64,000 nt of DNA from Paracentrotus lividus. Its lineage: Eukaryota; Echinodermata; Echinoidea; Camarodonta; Echinidae. The notes beneath the pieces are model-generated. The model saw nothing but the letters and a program-made list of their open reading frames with translations, searched no databases and was not told the DNA's origin. The position numbers were made by a program, and so were the translations under genes. Positions 30,618 to 43,029 of this stretch are shown one piece after another. The stretch covers positions 7,567,911 through 7,631,910 of the forward strand of contig CALNVZ010000649.1 of assembly GCA_940671915.1 (NCBI GenBank), in the 5' to 3' direction. Numbering within the stretch: the stretch's first letter is position 1; every line of letters starts with the position of its first letter.

Positions 30618-31788
30618 AGCATGCACTATTTATTATAGTAAAAAGACACCTAAATATTTGACCTTGCCTAATCTGGTTTTATCTTTGCCAATGTTTGCCA
30701 AACTTTTGGTGCTAATTAAACCTGTGTATTAGTTTTGGTAACAAAAAAAAAAATCGGCATAAAACCGATTAAATATAGTCTCATGTTGTTCACATTGCAC
30801 TACTAAAAGCATGTGTGAGAGATTTTGTGATATTCCTTTCACGATTTCCGGTGAATTTCAGTGAAATGTTTGAATCCAAACACAATTTGTAACGGTTTTT
30901 GAGACCTTGGCTGGGTTGTCCTGTCCCCCGAACTTCCCGCATGAATGGACCGTAGCGATCTGTGTGTATCACCCACACAAGAGAATCCCCATGGTTTTCC
31001 ATGTGAACGCCGAGTGCAACAAAAGATGTGTCGGATTCCCGACTTATCTTTTTTATACTATAATATCGTGAAATAAAGACATTAAAACGAGATTCCATGT
31101 AGTATAACTTCTTTGTTACAGTTATAGGATTCAGTCTTTCATATTATCTAACTGTGAATCCAAATTTAATTTTTCCTTCTCCCAACACTATACACCAGCT
31201 TTAGCTATTGTGACGTAATTGTTGCTCCGCGTATCTATTGTTGTGCGCACCATTACTGTTATTACCGCGAGCGCAAACAAAGCAATCGATTTCGCCATTC
31301 ATTTTAACACAGGATAAAACCGTTCAACATAACAAAAAACCGATCAACATAACAAAAAAGCGTTCAACATACCAGATTATAGATGGCTAAGTAATTTCCA
31401 GCTTGCTGATTGGTCAAAGCTACCACGTTGTCATACGCAGAAAATGTCTATCCCTGCACGCCCGTGCATTTTTTGCGCCACCCAAATTGTCTAATGCACG
31501 GTTTTGGCGCATGTGCAGTGCAGTGTCTCAAACATCGAGATTTCGATTAGCACCATAGCTTATGCTCAATGAGGTCACTTAAAATAGTGAGCGTCTCAAA
31601 AAGTCGAGATTTCGATTAGTACCATAGCCTATGCTCAATAAGGTCAAGATAAAATGGGTCACGTAAAGTGTCGCAAAACTCTCCACAGTTTTAGAATATT
31701 TTCTGATATCTTTGATATTTGATTTATTTCATTATTTCTTTCTCATCCAAGGTATATTGACCTCCCGTTCGAAATTACTTAGCCATCT

Positions 31789-31968
31789 TATAAAAGGAAT
31801 AATGCATTTTCCCGTCGTTTTCAGCGATATGCAGTGCACTCGAGGTTTCTTCTTCGCATGCACACTCCACACTCGCCTCCGGTCGTGTGGAGTGCGCATG
31901 CTCAGAAGAAACCTCTGCGTGCACTGCACACTCGCTAAACAACTCCGCGTAATGCATTATTCCTATAA
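31789..31968. mobile_element. Foldback element, ATAATGCATTTTCC type
   Basis: The left arm (AAAGGAATAATGCATTTTCC...GTGCACTCGAGGTTTCTTCT) and right arm (AGAAGAAACCTCTGCGTGCAC...GTAATGCATTATTCCT) pair almost end to end around a short loop near CGCCTCCGG. The second copy at 36385-36563 belongs to the duplicated segment. Confidence 0.8.
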
Positions 31969-32348
31969 TGTTGAACGACACGTGACACCCTTTCAACCAT
32001 CACAGCTCTGTAAAATACTACCTACTATTATACTTATTATAATGTCTCATTCTACAATAAGCAAATAAGTATTTCATATTTTAATTATGCTACCATTTTC
32101 CTAAAGGCATGAAGATATCTCATATGTTTGTGAATTTTGCTAAGATACTAGAATTATTGATGTCCATATGATTCCTATATTACTGTATCTTATCATTACA
32201 ATTTATATAAAAAACACGTAAATATCAATAGTTAATTGTACATCCCTTTTTGTTATTCGGCATGACAGAGGAATTTGCAGTACAAGTGTTCATTTCCAGA
32301 TCATATCATATCTTACCGCATTTCACCTCACGTAGATTTAAATGGAAT

Positions 32349-32373
32349 NNNNNNNNNNNNNNNNNNNNNNNNN
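32349..32373. other. Assembly gap (25 N)
   Basis: Twenty-five undetermined bases lie exactly at the junction of the two copies of the 4.5 kb repeat. The true gap size is unknown and may be negative (an overlap). Confidence 0.99.
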
Positions 32374-32749
32374 AATGAGGGCAATGTAATGAGAGGCATG
32401 CCGTTTGTTGTTGAGTGCTTTTCTGAAGCTTGGCGCGGCGTGTGGCTGAGGCGGAATGTTAATTGGGCGCGTGCGGTCTCAGTGATGATGAGCGCAAAAT
32501 GAATTATACTAATCAATTTAATCAATCTAATGTTAAAATATCTATTTTAAACATCTATGATGTTTCACGCGTAACAACGACTAAAAATGAAAGTATATAA
32601 GAGCTTTTTGACTTACCAAAATGAATTTTCCGTTGGTCTTGTTTCTTCTAAAATTTTCGGTGCCATCGCTGCCATCTTTCAATGACGTCATTCGATTCAT
32701 GACCTCCGTCCCATAATTCTGTGCGAAGAATTAATTGAACAGCGCGCGC

Positions 32750-32860
32750 ATGCACGGAGACGTGAAGTTGGAGCAGTCGACGTTCCACTTCCGGATGACC
32801 TAACCTTGCAACTGAAATTAGAAATTACGTGGTGGATGTCTCTGTTTTCCAGTATTTTTC
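32750..32860 (+). promoter_or_regulatory. Candidate promoter or 5' UTR of the copper transporter
   Basis: CACTTCCGG at about 32787-32795 is an ETS-type site typical of animal core promoters, with GC-richer sequence upstream and CCATC and AATGACGTCATTC (a CRE site) about 100 bases before. It lies 1.7 kb before the first coding exon at 34471. The matching left copy is at about 28245. This is inferred only from motifs and position. Confidence 0.3.
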
Positions 32861-34177
32861 ATCATATTTAGTTTATTACTTCAAGTGAAATATTTGCAGA
32901 TATCACCAATTCGAGGAAGGACCTTCACAGTCTGGATTCAATGCGAGTATGAATTATCTTGACCCCGAAATTTGTGATAATTTTTTTTTTTTCTCTAGAA
33001 AAAAAAAACTTCGCTAGAAACGCGTACTGACTCGTCAGTTCCCGTCGCTTAGCGACGGGGGCTGGTCGGTTTAATCACCAATTTACTCTTTTCTTTTTCA
33101 GAGTGTAGAAATATGAGAATGATCAAGATTTTTACTTTTTATGGTAGTTGAGTTTATTATTTCCCAATGACAATGTATAGACCCTAGTGCAAAAGCCAAA
33201 AGTGTTGCTCTTTGCCACTTACACTTATGCATGGTCAATTCATAATTGACCTTGCACTGGGAAGTACCATACTGCAGCAGTTTACATCCAATGGAAAGTC
33301 AATGCAGAAAAGTGTCTTGAGCAGCTCCTGCCAAGTCAAGGTGGCATATCCAAAAAGGGTCTAAAAATTCTACTAAACAAAATTAAAAATATCTAATGGA
33401 AGAATTATATTGCAATGAGACTATAGATTATCTTAATTTATTTTGAGGAAGGTTTAAAGCTGGTTTCGCTAATTATTATTGAGAAGTTTCCTCAGCAACC
33501 AAGAGGGTGACAGACAGCCATTTTTCAGTAGGATGGGGGGTGCGATGTCCGGACACTTAACAAAAATTAAGCCTGGTTTTTCGTCTAAGGATTAAGCCAG
33601 AAATGTATGTTGAATACTTCTTATCACCATCAATATTTGTTCTCCACAATATTTTCTGACATTTTGTGCTGAAAAACTTCAAAGATATTGATTTAAAACC
33701 CTTTCAAATGGCTGGTTAAAATTGAGTGTCCGGACATCCAACCTGTCCGGACATACACAACAACTGGGTATACTGACTGATGTTGGTTTGCAGCTATATG
33801 TGGCTCTTTGCAGACTTTGGAGAGAAAAGCTTGAAAAAGGTAATAGATCTAGAGGTCTACAGTAAATTCATTGTTCTGCATTGCATTGAGCTCAATGCAA
33901 AGGGTCACAATTTATGCATTGACATTTGTAAGGCATGCATGTGGGACTGCAATCTCTGAATGGGGGTACCTACCATAGACCAGATCTACATTTTTCTTCT
34001 TCAATCAGGGTTCTTTAATTCTTGTAAGTTGTAAACAGAATATGAATTTATTTACAAGAGACATGTTGTACGTTAGATCTTTAAACATAATTTGATGTGA
34101 CATGCAGGAGAGCCGCTACCAAGTGTCACTCACAAAATAAAAGTTTAATTAGATTAGATCTATTAGATTAGTGGGGT

Positions 34178-34403
34178 GTAACACAAAGACTTACGATTGA
34201 TTAAAAGTTACGATTGATTTTTTCTCGGTAGCCTCATTTGAAAACCAGGTACAGTCATGGATTAGGATTTGGATATGATTAAGAGAAGGGTTAGGGCTAG
34301 GGTTAGGATTAAGATCATCAACTTTGGAGCATCCTGTCCATGATGAGGCTACCGAGAAAAAATCAATCGTAACTTTTAATCAATCGTAAGTCTTTGTGTT
34401 ACA
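34178..34403. mobile_element. Foldback element with internal telomere-like repeat (family T), copy 2
   Basis: This is the counterpart of 29618-29835 in the right copy of the duplicated segment, with the same arms and GGGTTAGGGCTAGGGTTAGG loop. It lies about 70 bases before the acceptor of the copper-transporter exon 1. Confidence 0.82.
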
Positions 34404-34470
34404 CCCCACAGATCTACTATGCTTTCAATGTAGACTAATATTTATTTCCCCCTTTTCTTGTGACTTACAG

Positions 34471-37400
34471 GTTTTCAAAGGATTTTGGTTTCAATGTGGA
34501 AAGCTTAAATAAATACCCAAGATGGAGGGCGGAATGGCGATGTATTTCTTTTTCAAGTCAACATGCTTAAAGGATATCCTTTTTAAAGGATGGGATGTCA
34601 CAACTAAGTGGGGTAATTATCAAATTCTCCTTTTAACTTTCCTACTTTTCTTTTTCTCTATAGAGGTCTATTCTCTCTCTCTCTTTCTATCCCATGTCGT
34701 GGCAACTCCCTAATCATAGATATATGGCTTATTAACTATTGATTGATGTTCTGAAAACAGACAAATCCAGGTATACTTCATATTTCTTGTAATATAGACC
34801 AGTCCTTGTTATTTATTTTTTTTTTTTTTCTTTTTTTTTTCTTTTTAGATATGTTGTAAAATTCTTAGACTTGAAGTTAGTCAATGAATGTAGATACGTA
34901 AACTTTCGTATACATAACCTTGCACATGTATGTACATGTACATGTACCATGATAAGAGAAAAAATACCCCCTTCTGCAAATTTGTTCTTTAAATATTTGA
35001 ATGTGTCATCAGATATACATGTATAGCTAATTATATAGTGCATGATCTACCATGCAACATACTAGATTATGTGCACGACAAATACTAAATTATCCCGAGG
35101 GCACATTTATTTCACCGAGGCCGTAGGCCGAGTTGAAACAGATGTGCACGAGGGATAATTTAGTATTTGGAGTTCACATAGTTAGTAATGTTGCATTAAT
35201 AGAGCATGCACTATTTATTATAGTAAATAGACACCTAAATATTTGACCTTGCCTAATCTGGTTTTATCTTTGCCAATGTTTGCCAAACTTTTGGTGCTAA
35301 TTAAACCTGGTGTATAGTTTTGGTAACAAAAAAAAAAATCGGCATAAAACCGATTAAATATAGTCTCATGTTGTTCACATTGCACTAAAAGACAAATGTG
35401 GGTGGGAGGGATTGGTGGGGGGGGGATTTCCTTTCACGATTCCGGTGAATTTCAGTGAAATGTTTGAATCCAAACACAATTTGTAACGGTTTTGAGACCT
35501 TGGCTGGGTTGTCCTGTCCCCCGAACTTCCCGCATGAATGGACCGTAGCGATCTGTGTGTATCACCCACACAAGAGAATCCCCATTGGTTTTCCATGTGA
35601 ACGCCGAGTGCACACAAAGATGTGTCGGATCCCCGACTTATCTTTTTATACTATAATCGTGAAATAAAGACATTAAAACGAGATTCCATGTAGTATAACT
35701 TTCTTTGTTACAGTTATAGGATTCAGTCTTTCATATTATCTAACTGTGAATCCAAATTAAATTTTCCTTCTCCCAACACTATACACCAGCTTTAAGCTAT
35801 TGTGACGTATATTGTTGCTCCGCGTATCTATTGTTGTGCGCACCATTTTACTGTTTTTACGCGCGAGCCAAACAAAGCAATCGATTTCGCCATTCATTTT
35901 AACACAGGATAAAACCGTTCAACATAACAAAAAACCGTTCAACATAACAAAAAAGCGTTCAACATACCAGATTATAAGATGGCTAAGTAATTTCCAGCTT
36001 GCTGATTGGTCAAAGCGTACCACGTGATCATACGCAGAAAATGTCTATCCCTGCACGCCCGTGCATTTTTTGCGCACCCAAATTGTCTAATCCACGGTTT
36101 TGGCGCATGTGCAGTGCAGTGTCTCAAACATCGAGATTTCGATTAGCACCATAGCTTATGCTCAATGAGGTCACTTAAAATAGTGAGCGTCTCAAAAGTC
36201 GAGATTTCGATAAGTACCATAGCTTATGCTCAATAAGGTCAAGTAAAATGAGGTCACGTAAAGTGTCGCAAAACCTCTCCACAGTTTTAGATATTTTCTG
36301 ATATCTTTGATATTTGATTTATTTCATATTTCTTTTCATCCAAGGTATATTGACCTCCCGTTCGAAATTACTTAGCCATCTTATAAAAGGAATAATGCAT
36401 TTCCCCGTCGTTGTTCAGCGATATGCAGTGCACTCGAGGTTTCTTCTTCGCATGCACACTCCACACTCGCCTCCGGCCTCGTGTGGAGTGCGCATGCTCA
36501 GAAGAAACCTCTGCGTGCACTGCACACTCGCTAAACAACTCCGCGTAATGCATTATTCCTATAATGTTGAACGACACGTGACACCCTTTCAACCAATCAC
36601 AGCTCGTAAAATACTACCACTATTTACTATATTATAATGTCTCATTCTACAATAAGCAAATAATGTATTTTCATATTTTAATTATGCTACCATTTTCCTA
36701 AAGGCATGAAGATTCTCTTAATGTTTGTGAATTTTGCTTTAAATACTTAGAATTATTATTCCATATTACTGCTATTTATCAACAAATTTATTGTAAAACA
36801 CTTGTAATAGTTAAGTGGTCATTTTACATGACAGGGAATTCAAAGGTCTTTTATCAACACGCTTCACCTCACGTAGATGTTAAATGGAAACATGTGTTGG
36901 ATGCTTTCATTTATGTACTGGAATGCCTTCTTGGATAAGCTTTTATCCAATGACCAGAATAACAATTAAAGGATGACCCAAGACTGGAATTGGGATTTTT
37001 TTTTTAAAGTATATTAAAACTTTACAAGCACAACACAGGAAATTTCATCAAAATCAGATAAAAAAAAACAAAAAACAAAAAACAAGGTTGTGAATTTCTA
37101 AAGTTCAGAATTTTTTGACAAAACAGTTAGCATAGTCTCCTGCATATTCAGTGAGCAAGCTGATGATGTCATGAAATAATAATTATTCAAATTTTCTGGT
37201 CTAAGAACATGGAATAAAAGGATCTTACTCCTTGTGGAATGTTTTTAAATATCATAATTGTTTTTTATTATTTTTGCAGTATGGGATAGATATTTTATAC
37301 TCATGAAAAAATGAAATGAATTATTTCAATTTTTCATCCAATTTTGATGAAATCTTTCACCAATGTGCTTCTTCAATATTATTCTACCTTTCGAAACATC

Positions 37401-39450
37401 CCAATTTCAGCCTGGAGTCATCCTTTATTATGATATTATATTGTTGCACTATGATGAAGGATCTGACACTTGGGCACATCATATCCATATCATGGTTATA
37501 TCTCTCTTGTCTTTTTTTGGTGTAGAATTTGCCTTGTGCTGCCTTCTATTTGCCTTTGCATCGATTGTCCTGGAGGTGTTGGCAACCCTGAGCACCTACC
37601 TGACCCGACGCTATACCACTAACCCTCTTGAGATGAATTGGACCTCGCCCATTAATGCCAGATCGCCCCTCCTAGCGCCCCTCCAGATACCAAGCAGTGT
37701 GTCAAAGGTCAAACAACGCAGGTAAACAGATTTCTATTCATTGATCATCGAAGTAGAAAAAAAGTCCACCCTGATATTAAATTGGCTTTTAAAAAGCATC
37801 AGGCACATGTATTAGAAGAAGGAAATTAAGCATTAAAATCCTTTATCATTAAAATCCTTTATTTGACAATTTAGCAATGTTCTGACACACTCAATATCAC
37901 TGTTTTCCAATCCAAATCTGTGATCATAATAGAAAACTTTGTAAATAGCAAGGGCTTAGTAAATTAATTTTAGACAAATAAATATTTTTATGCCTCCGCC
38001 ACTGAAGGTGGTGCCGGAGGCATCATGTTTTCGGGTTGTCCGTCCGTCCGTCCGTTCGTCCGTACGTCCCGTTTGCTCGTTATCGCGATATCTCAAGAAC
38101 CGTTTGAGATATCAACTTCAAACTTGAGGATAGTATGTATCACCATAGAAAGACGATCTGATTAGACTTTGGAGTATGTAGGTCAAAGGTCAAGGGTCAC
38201 AGAGGTCAAATGGTGAAATCCCATGTATTTGGTTCGTTATCGCGATATCTCAAGAACCATTTCAGGTATCAACTTCAAACTTAATGGTAGTATGTATGGC
38301 CATAGGAAGATGATCTGAATAGATTTTGGAGTATGTAGGTCAAAGGTCAAGGGTCATATGGGTTAAATTGGGAAATTCCATGTGTGGAGTTCGTTATCGC
38401 GATATCTTGAAAACCAATTGACGCATCAGCTTCAAACTTCGGGGTAGTATGTATCACAATATCAAGATGGTCTGATTAGATTATGGCTTATGTAGGTCAA
38501 GGGTCATGGAGGTCAAAATGTGAAATTCCATGTATTGAGTTCATTATTGAGATATCTCAAGAGGCAATTGAGATGCAAGCTTCAATCTTAAGGGTTGTAG
38601 ACTATGGAGTACCTAGGTCAAAGGTCAAGGGTCACATAGGTTTGGGGTTGCAAGGTCAATGTCAAGGTCAGAGATGTCCTTTTCCTAAAGGAAAATAAAT
38701 AGTTGAATTTTTCTTTTATTTCTGATCTGGCAATGGCGGAGGCATATATTTCGACCGTGCGCGGTCGAGGATTCATCTTGTTGAAGTAAGTAGCACTAGC
38801 CAAAGAATAAAATGGTGTTAGCAATTTGCAGACTAAAAGCTTATCAAGAAGCCCCTAAATAATTCCTGATGTGAAAGAAAAGTTAATGTCTACATTAAAG
38901 TATATTTAATCCTAAAATTTATGCAGCGCCTTTTCCATTGGATACAAAGCACTAAATGATGCCTTTATGCACTGATGTAGAGTTAGACGCACTTTCTTTG
39001 GGGGGAGGAGGGGTGATGAATAGATAATCTCCCCAGTAACAAAAGGAATTAATGCCGGTCGATTCCCTTGCCTTTATGGCACTCTGTTACAATGAAAAAT
39101 ACTCATCTTCGTTATCTATCATTCCTCTACCTATGCATAGATGTCGGATCCATTTTGGTCGTACCATCGTCCACATCTTGTCTGTCAGCCTTGGATACTT
39201 GGTAATGCTTGTCGTCATGACGTACAACGCCTACTTCCTGATCGCCGTCGCTGCTGGATCAGCCATGGGTTATCTTCTCTTCGCTCCGTTCAGAAGACGC
39301 CCCAAGAAGAAGGCTCCCCCTGTTGACCGACGAGCGCAGAGGGATAACTTGACGAGGAGCGGGCAGATGGACATGGGTGGCGAGACCACAGGTGGGGAGG
39401 CTAGCGGTGCCGAAGGGTCATCTAGGGTCAATTACTATGGAGCGCTTTAG
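34471..39450 (+). CDS. SLC31A2: Ctr-family copper transporter, SLC31A2 (CTR2)-like
   Basis: Coding exons 34522-34612, 37526-37721 and 39141-39450 (stop TAG); exon 1 begins at 34471 with 51 bases of 5' UTR. The phases agree and give 198 residues. An in-frame TAA lies three codons before the ATG, fixing the start at MEGGMAMYFFFK. Family marks: MAM at 5-7 just ahead of the first membrane segment (about 31-52, FALCCLLFAFASIVLEVLAT), MxxxM at M118-M122 in the second segment (GYLVMLVVMTYN), and GxxxG at G135-G139 in the third (AAGSAMGYLLF). These form the trimeric copper pore. The long Met/His-rich outer domain of CTR1 is absent, which fits CTR2. The tail after the third segment is basic (RRRPKKK) then Gly/Glu-rich and ends VNYYGAL. 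No His-Cys-His end is seen. Confidence 0.9.
36966..37430. mobile_element. Foldback element, family A, copy 3
   Basis: It carries the family A marks: AGGAAATTTCATCAAAATCAG, GAGCAAGCTGATGATGTCAT, CTCCTTGTGGAATGTTTTT, TTTTCATCCAATTTTGATGAAAT and CATCCCAATTTCAGCCTGGAGTC. It ends about 95 bases before the acceptor of copper-transporter exon 2. It is a diverged relative of 21959-22592. Confidence 0.75.
37991..38770. repeat. 157-bp tandem repeat element with hairpin ends, four units
   Basis: Units begin with CGTTATCGCGATATCTCAAGAA at 38078, 38235 and 38392, and a variant at 38542, so the period is about 157, 157 and 150. Each unit has TAGTATGTAT and GATTAGA(T/C)TTTGGAGTATGT and ends with AGGTCAAAGGTCAAGGGTCA. 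A GTCCGTCCGTCCGT run precedes the array. The left flank TGCCTCCGCCACTGAAGG...GGAGGCAT is a hairpin, and GGCGGAGGCATATATTTCGA closes the right side. It sits in the intron between copper-transporter exons 2 and 3. Confidence 0.88.
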
Positions 39451-39509
39451 TCTGCCAAGACTTTAAGCTGGTGTAAAACTGAAACCGACGTGCATGTGCT
39501 AAAATGGGG

Positions 39510-39855
39510 ACATCCCTTTAGTCCACGGGGCCGATAGACCGTAGTGCCAAAAGACTTTGGCCGATATTCTCGAAGGGTGACTATTTGTTAGTAGGCCTAC
39601 TAAATATGTCACCCTATTTTTCAAGACAACAGCAATGCCTACAAAATGTACTTAATACATATTAAGTAGGCCTAAAATTTAGTCACCCTTCGAGTATACC
39701 GGCCATTGTGACCCTTCAACATAGGGTCATCGTGACCTGGTATCCTATGGTTAAGGTTAGGGTTAGGGCATACAGCAAAATGCAATCCTAGGATATCGTG
39801 ACCCGGTATTTGCCTTGCGGTCTATTGGCGCCGTAGTCTATCGGGCTGTAACCGC
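39510..39855. mobile_element. Nested foldback in the copper-transporter 3' UTR
   Basis: The outer arms GGGGCCGATAGACCGTAGTGCC and GGCGCCGTAGTCTATCGGGC are inverted. Middle arms CGAAGGGTGACTA...TAGTAGGCCTA pair with TTAAGTAGGCCTA...TAGTCACCCTTCG. Inner arms CGTGACCTGGTATCCTA and TAGGATATCGTGACCCGG flank TTAAGGTTAGGGTTAGGGCA, a telomere-like motif. The three palindromes are in series or nested. Confidence 0.72.
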
Positions 39856-42650
39856 TAAAATGCAGAGGAGGCTAGTTGTGTTAATCATGGCTGATGAATC
39901 AAGTGGGAAACGGAGTGATATCGCATCATTTGTATCTTTCAAGTACTTCCAAACTGCAATGCTTTTATACTTTGGTGCATTCTTTATAGATGTTTAAATG
40001 CAAGATGAACAATTGGACTGTGCTATTTGGTCTGAGGTTGGGCTCCAACTTTTACATGATCAATCTACATGATTATGAGAATGAAAAAAAAAAAAAAATT
40101 GTGGTAGCTATTCTTTTGTATCTTTTGAATTATTCTCTATTTCTCATAAAACAATGATATTTATGCAGGATATGCTAATTAACATGCTTCATGAGTTCAT
40201 TCTCATTTACTTACTTGATAATCTTTGTTTTGAAAAATTAATCAGAGAAATATTGTCGTAAAGGTAGATGCATTAGTGCCAGATTTATATTTTCTTTCTT
40301 ATTTCTCTTTATATATTTAGCTAGAGGCTAGAGAAAAGCTTTTTAAAATTAAAGGGGAAGCCAGGGCTGGCTTTTTCTTACGTTTATTGAAGAAGGCATA
40401 ACTTCAGGATTAATTTGACACCCCATTTGTCAAGTTAGGTTATCTGGTTGTTGAGAAAATTGAATTTTATTGCACACCTCTCACCCATGGCATGAGAGCG
40501 CCGGAGGTCGCCATTGTTTCAAGCTTACCGCGACGTAGTGACGTATTCACGTACTACCTGAATGCGGCCTCCTCATTGGATGATGATCTGACTACATTTC
40601 ATGAAACATTATTATATGTATATTTATGTTTAAAAAATATAAAACATATTTTTATTTCATCAAAAAATATATTTACTATAATCAAGTTTTTTTTAAATAT
40701 TTTTATCAACAAAATGCTAAAATTGCAAAAAAAAAAATATATATGGTTACTCTTACACTAGTCTTCTTTACTCCTTTACAATGCAGACTAAATTGATCAA
40801 TTATCTTACAAGTATTTGTTTTATTTTGAGACCTTTAAATGTTCATTTAGATTGGCTATTTTGTGTGTGAGTAAATACAGACATGAACGTCTGTTGGAGT
40901 AGGGCTGAGGGATCTTTTGATTTGTTGACCCCTTACACTCAATCCATAGGATTATGGTTAGGGTAAGGGTTACTGTATTAGATACATATTCATTGGCTTG
41001 ATTAACTTGTCTTGATAAAATTATGAAACTCAAGTTGTGCATATTTGTTTGTTATCTACATCAGGTTATTTTTTGTTCTTGATAATTTCAATAATTGGAC
41101 ATGAATTACAAACATGAATGTAAATTTAGACTTCTATATGCCTATGAATCTCCATGAAGTATATGTGTATATTACTAAAGGTCTAACTTCTGACTTATAG
41201 TAGACTGTCTATTCCAGAATAAAGAACAATAATAAAAGAGATTTATGAGAAAGTGACTTTCCTATCCAGACTTCAAACATGTAGAAGTTATTAAAGTCCA
41301 TGACCATTATTTACCAAGCTTATGGTGTTATTTTAAGCTGTTATGCACATGGTAACACTTGCTCATAATTTTTTTTTCTAATTAATCAGAGTAGGGCATG
41401 ATACTGATAACAACTTCTTTCAACACTTTCCATGTTTCACTGTATCTGTTTGAGTTTATATGAATTACTTTTTTCTTCAAGAATATATTGTAAAAACATG
41501 CATTTTATTGTGTTAACCATTTTTGATTAAGAATCAGACATTGAAAATTTAAATTTTTTCTTGTTACATTATCAACCCAAAATTTAGTTACCTATCAACA
41601 TTGCAATACCCTTGTGGGCACCAAACATAATTTCAGCTTATTATGCTTTGACTCACTACATTGGTATATATGTAATTATGGCCCAAGTCCTTGGCGGGTC
41701 ATTTCAAGTAAAACATGGATATCATATTTGACTATGGCAGTGGACCTACATCATAAATACAAGTTTTTAAATTCACATGTGTTATAAATAACAGTAATAA
41801 TGTTACTTATCTGGGTTTCTTTTTGTTTTTGTTTTTTATGGACTTTGGTTTTGCTTTGAATCTTACTGGAGTAAGACCATTCTTCAGACCACATGCATAG
41901 AAGGTTGGTGTACAATGTCCAACTGATGAGAGAGGGTCTAATTATACATGTGAGAATGGCCCAAGTCCAGGATTTTGTTGATTATTTCATGAATTGTTGG
42001 GAATACTTGGTGGAATTAAGGGTTATCACAAAAACACACGATTGGCTCATATAAACATTTTTTTTTCCTTCATGTTTAACTCAATTTTACCAAAAATTGG
42101 ACTTGGGCCTATTTAATATTCAGGTCTTCAGTTGTTGTTTTTTTTAATGACCAGTAATTTTGTCATGTTTTTTTGCTATTTTTTATTATTCAAGTAATGT
42201 TCATTGAAATCGTCTCTATTTTTATACATGCGCACTACTTATTGCAAAGGATTATCATGCAATTTGCTGTTTATGTGTTTGTGATAAAATTAATATTTTA
42301 TAATCGTTACATAGCTATTACTTAATTTATGTGCAATAAAATCAGTACAATAAAAGATAACTTCTGTTTGCATGCTTTATTCCAGTCAACCAGCTACAAT
42401 TCATTTTATTTTTGTGACCATAACAGGAACAAACAAGTGGATTAGTATATTACGCGATGCGGAATATATGTCCCCGCCAATAATACAAAATTCCCATTAT
42501 ATCGCATCAGAAAAGAAAACGAAAAGTCAATTCTCTGTATTCCTGTACAATTATACAACCACAATATGTAAAAGCTACAGAAAATGTTCCAAATAATATT
42601 TAAAAAAAAGAATGCTTCTTACAAGCTATGTGAAATTATGTAATAAATGA
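39856..42650. other. Intergenic stretch downstream of the copper transporter
   Basis: AT-rich sequence without a supported gene. AATAAAGAACAATAATAAAAG near 41218-41238 and other AATAAA motifs could end the copper-transporter transcript. A GGTTAGGGTAAGGGTTAC motif is at about 40955-40972. Confidence 0.5.
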
Positions 42651-42654
42651 TAAT

Positions 42655-43020
42655 AAGAAAATTAATAGAGAAGGTTGAAGCAAGAGCTACGAAAATGATA
42701 CGTGATATCTGTATACTCTCGTATGAAGACAGGCTTGCCAAGTTAAACACTGGAAAGGAGGAGGGAAAGGGGAGACCTCATTGAAACATATAGAATGATA
42801 ACACAAATGGAGAAATCAAATATGAAATATTTTCAGAGAGCAGAGTATGTGAGAACCAGAGGGCACTCTCTTAAATCTGCCAAGCAACGATCTGGACTGG
42901 ATATAAGGAAACACTTCTCTAGCCAAAGGGTCATCGATCAATGGAATAAACTCCCACTGTCCACAGTTGAGGCACGAACACTCCTGCAATTCAAGATACA
43001 ATTATCAAAATTGGATTTTT
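42655..43020 (+). pseudogene. 5'-truncated LINE (CR1/L2-like) reverse-transcriptase C-terminal remnant
   Basis: The frame at 42795-43020 encodes RTRGHSLKSAKQRSGLDIRK then FSSQRVIDQWNKLPLSTVEA and FKIQLSKLDF, the characteristic end of CR1/jockey-type non-LTR reverse transcriptases. Just upstream, another frame at 42663-42745 encodes KVEARATKMIRDICILSYED, the block that normally precedes it, so a frameshift and loss lie between. Everything 5' of this is absent. The 157-bp array starts immediately downstream. Confidence 0.8.
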
Positions 43021-43029
43021 AAATGGGCT

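Larger units (their letters stand above)
27850..32348. repeat. Left copy of a 4.5 kb duplicated segment (probable unmerged contig overlap)
   Basis: This segment matches 32374-36890 in order along its length, from AATGAGGGCAATGTAATGAG to CACCTCACGTAGAT. It ends right at the N gap and its partner begins right after the gap. Differences are mostly single-base insertions and deletions, often in short runs, and become denser close to the gap. That pattern fits low-quality contig-end sequence better than evolved divergence. Confidence 0.9.
32374..36890. repeat. Right copy of the 4.5 kb duplicated segment
   Basis: This is the partner of 27850-32348. It carries the readable first coding exon of the copper transporter, so it appears to be the better consensus. 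Contents include a short hairpin at about 33042-33061 (CCCGTCGCTTAGCGACGGG), the telomere-motif foldback (34178-34403), a palindrome (35027-35180) and a second foldback (36385-36563). Confidence 0.9.

Noticed and set aside
30790-31098. 102-codon minus-strand open frame
   Set aside because: The frame is interrupted in the other copy of the duplicated segment (35375-35617), and no family is recognised.
31712-32068. 118-codon open frame
   Set aside because: It spans the foldback element at 31789-31968, and the matching right copy has a different frame.
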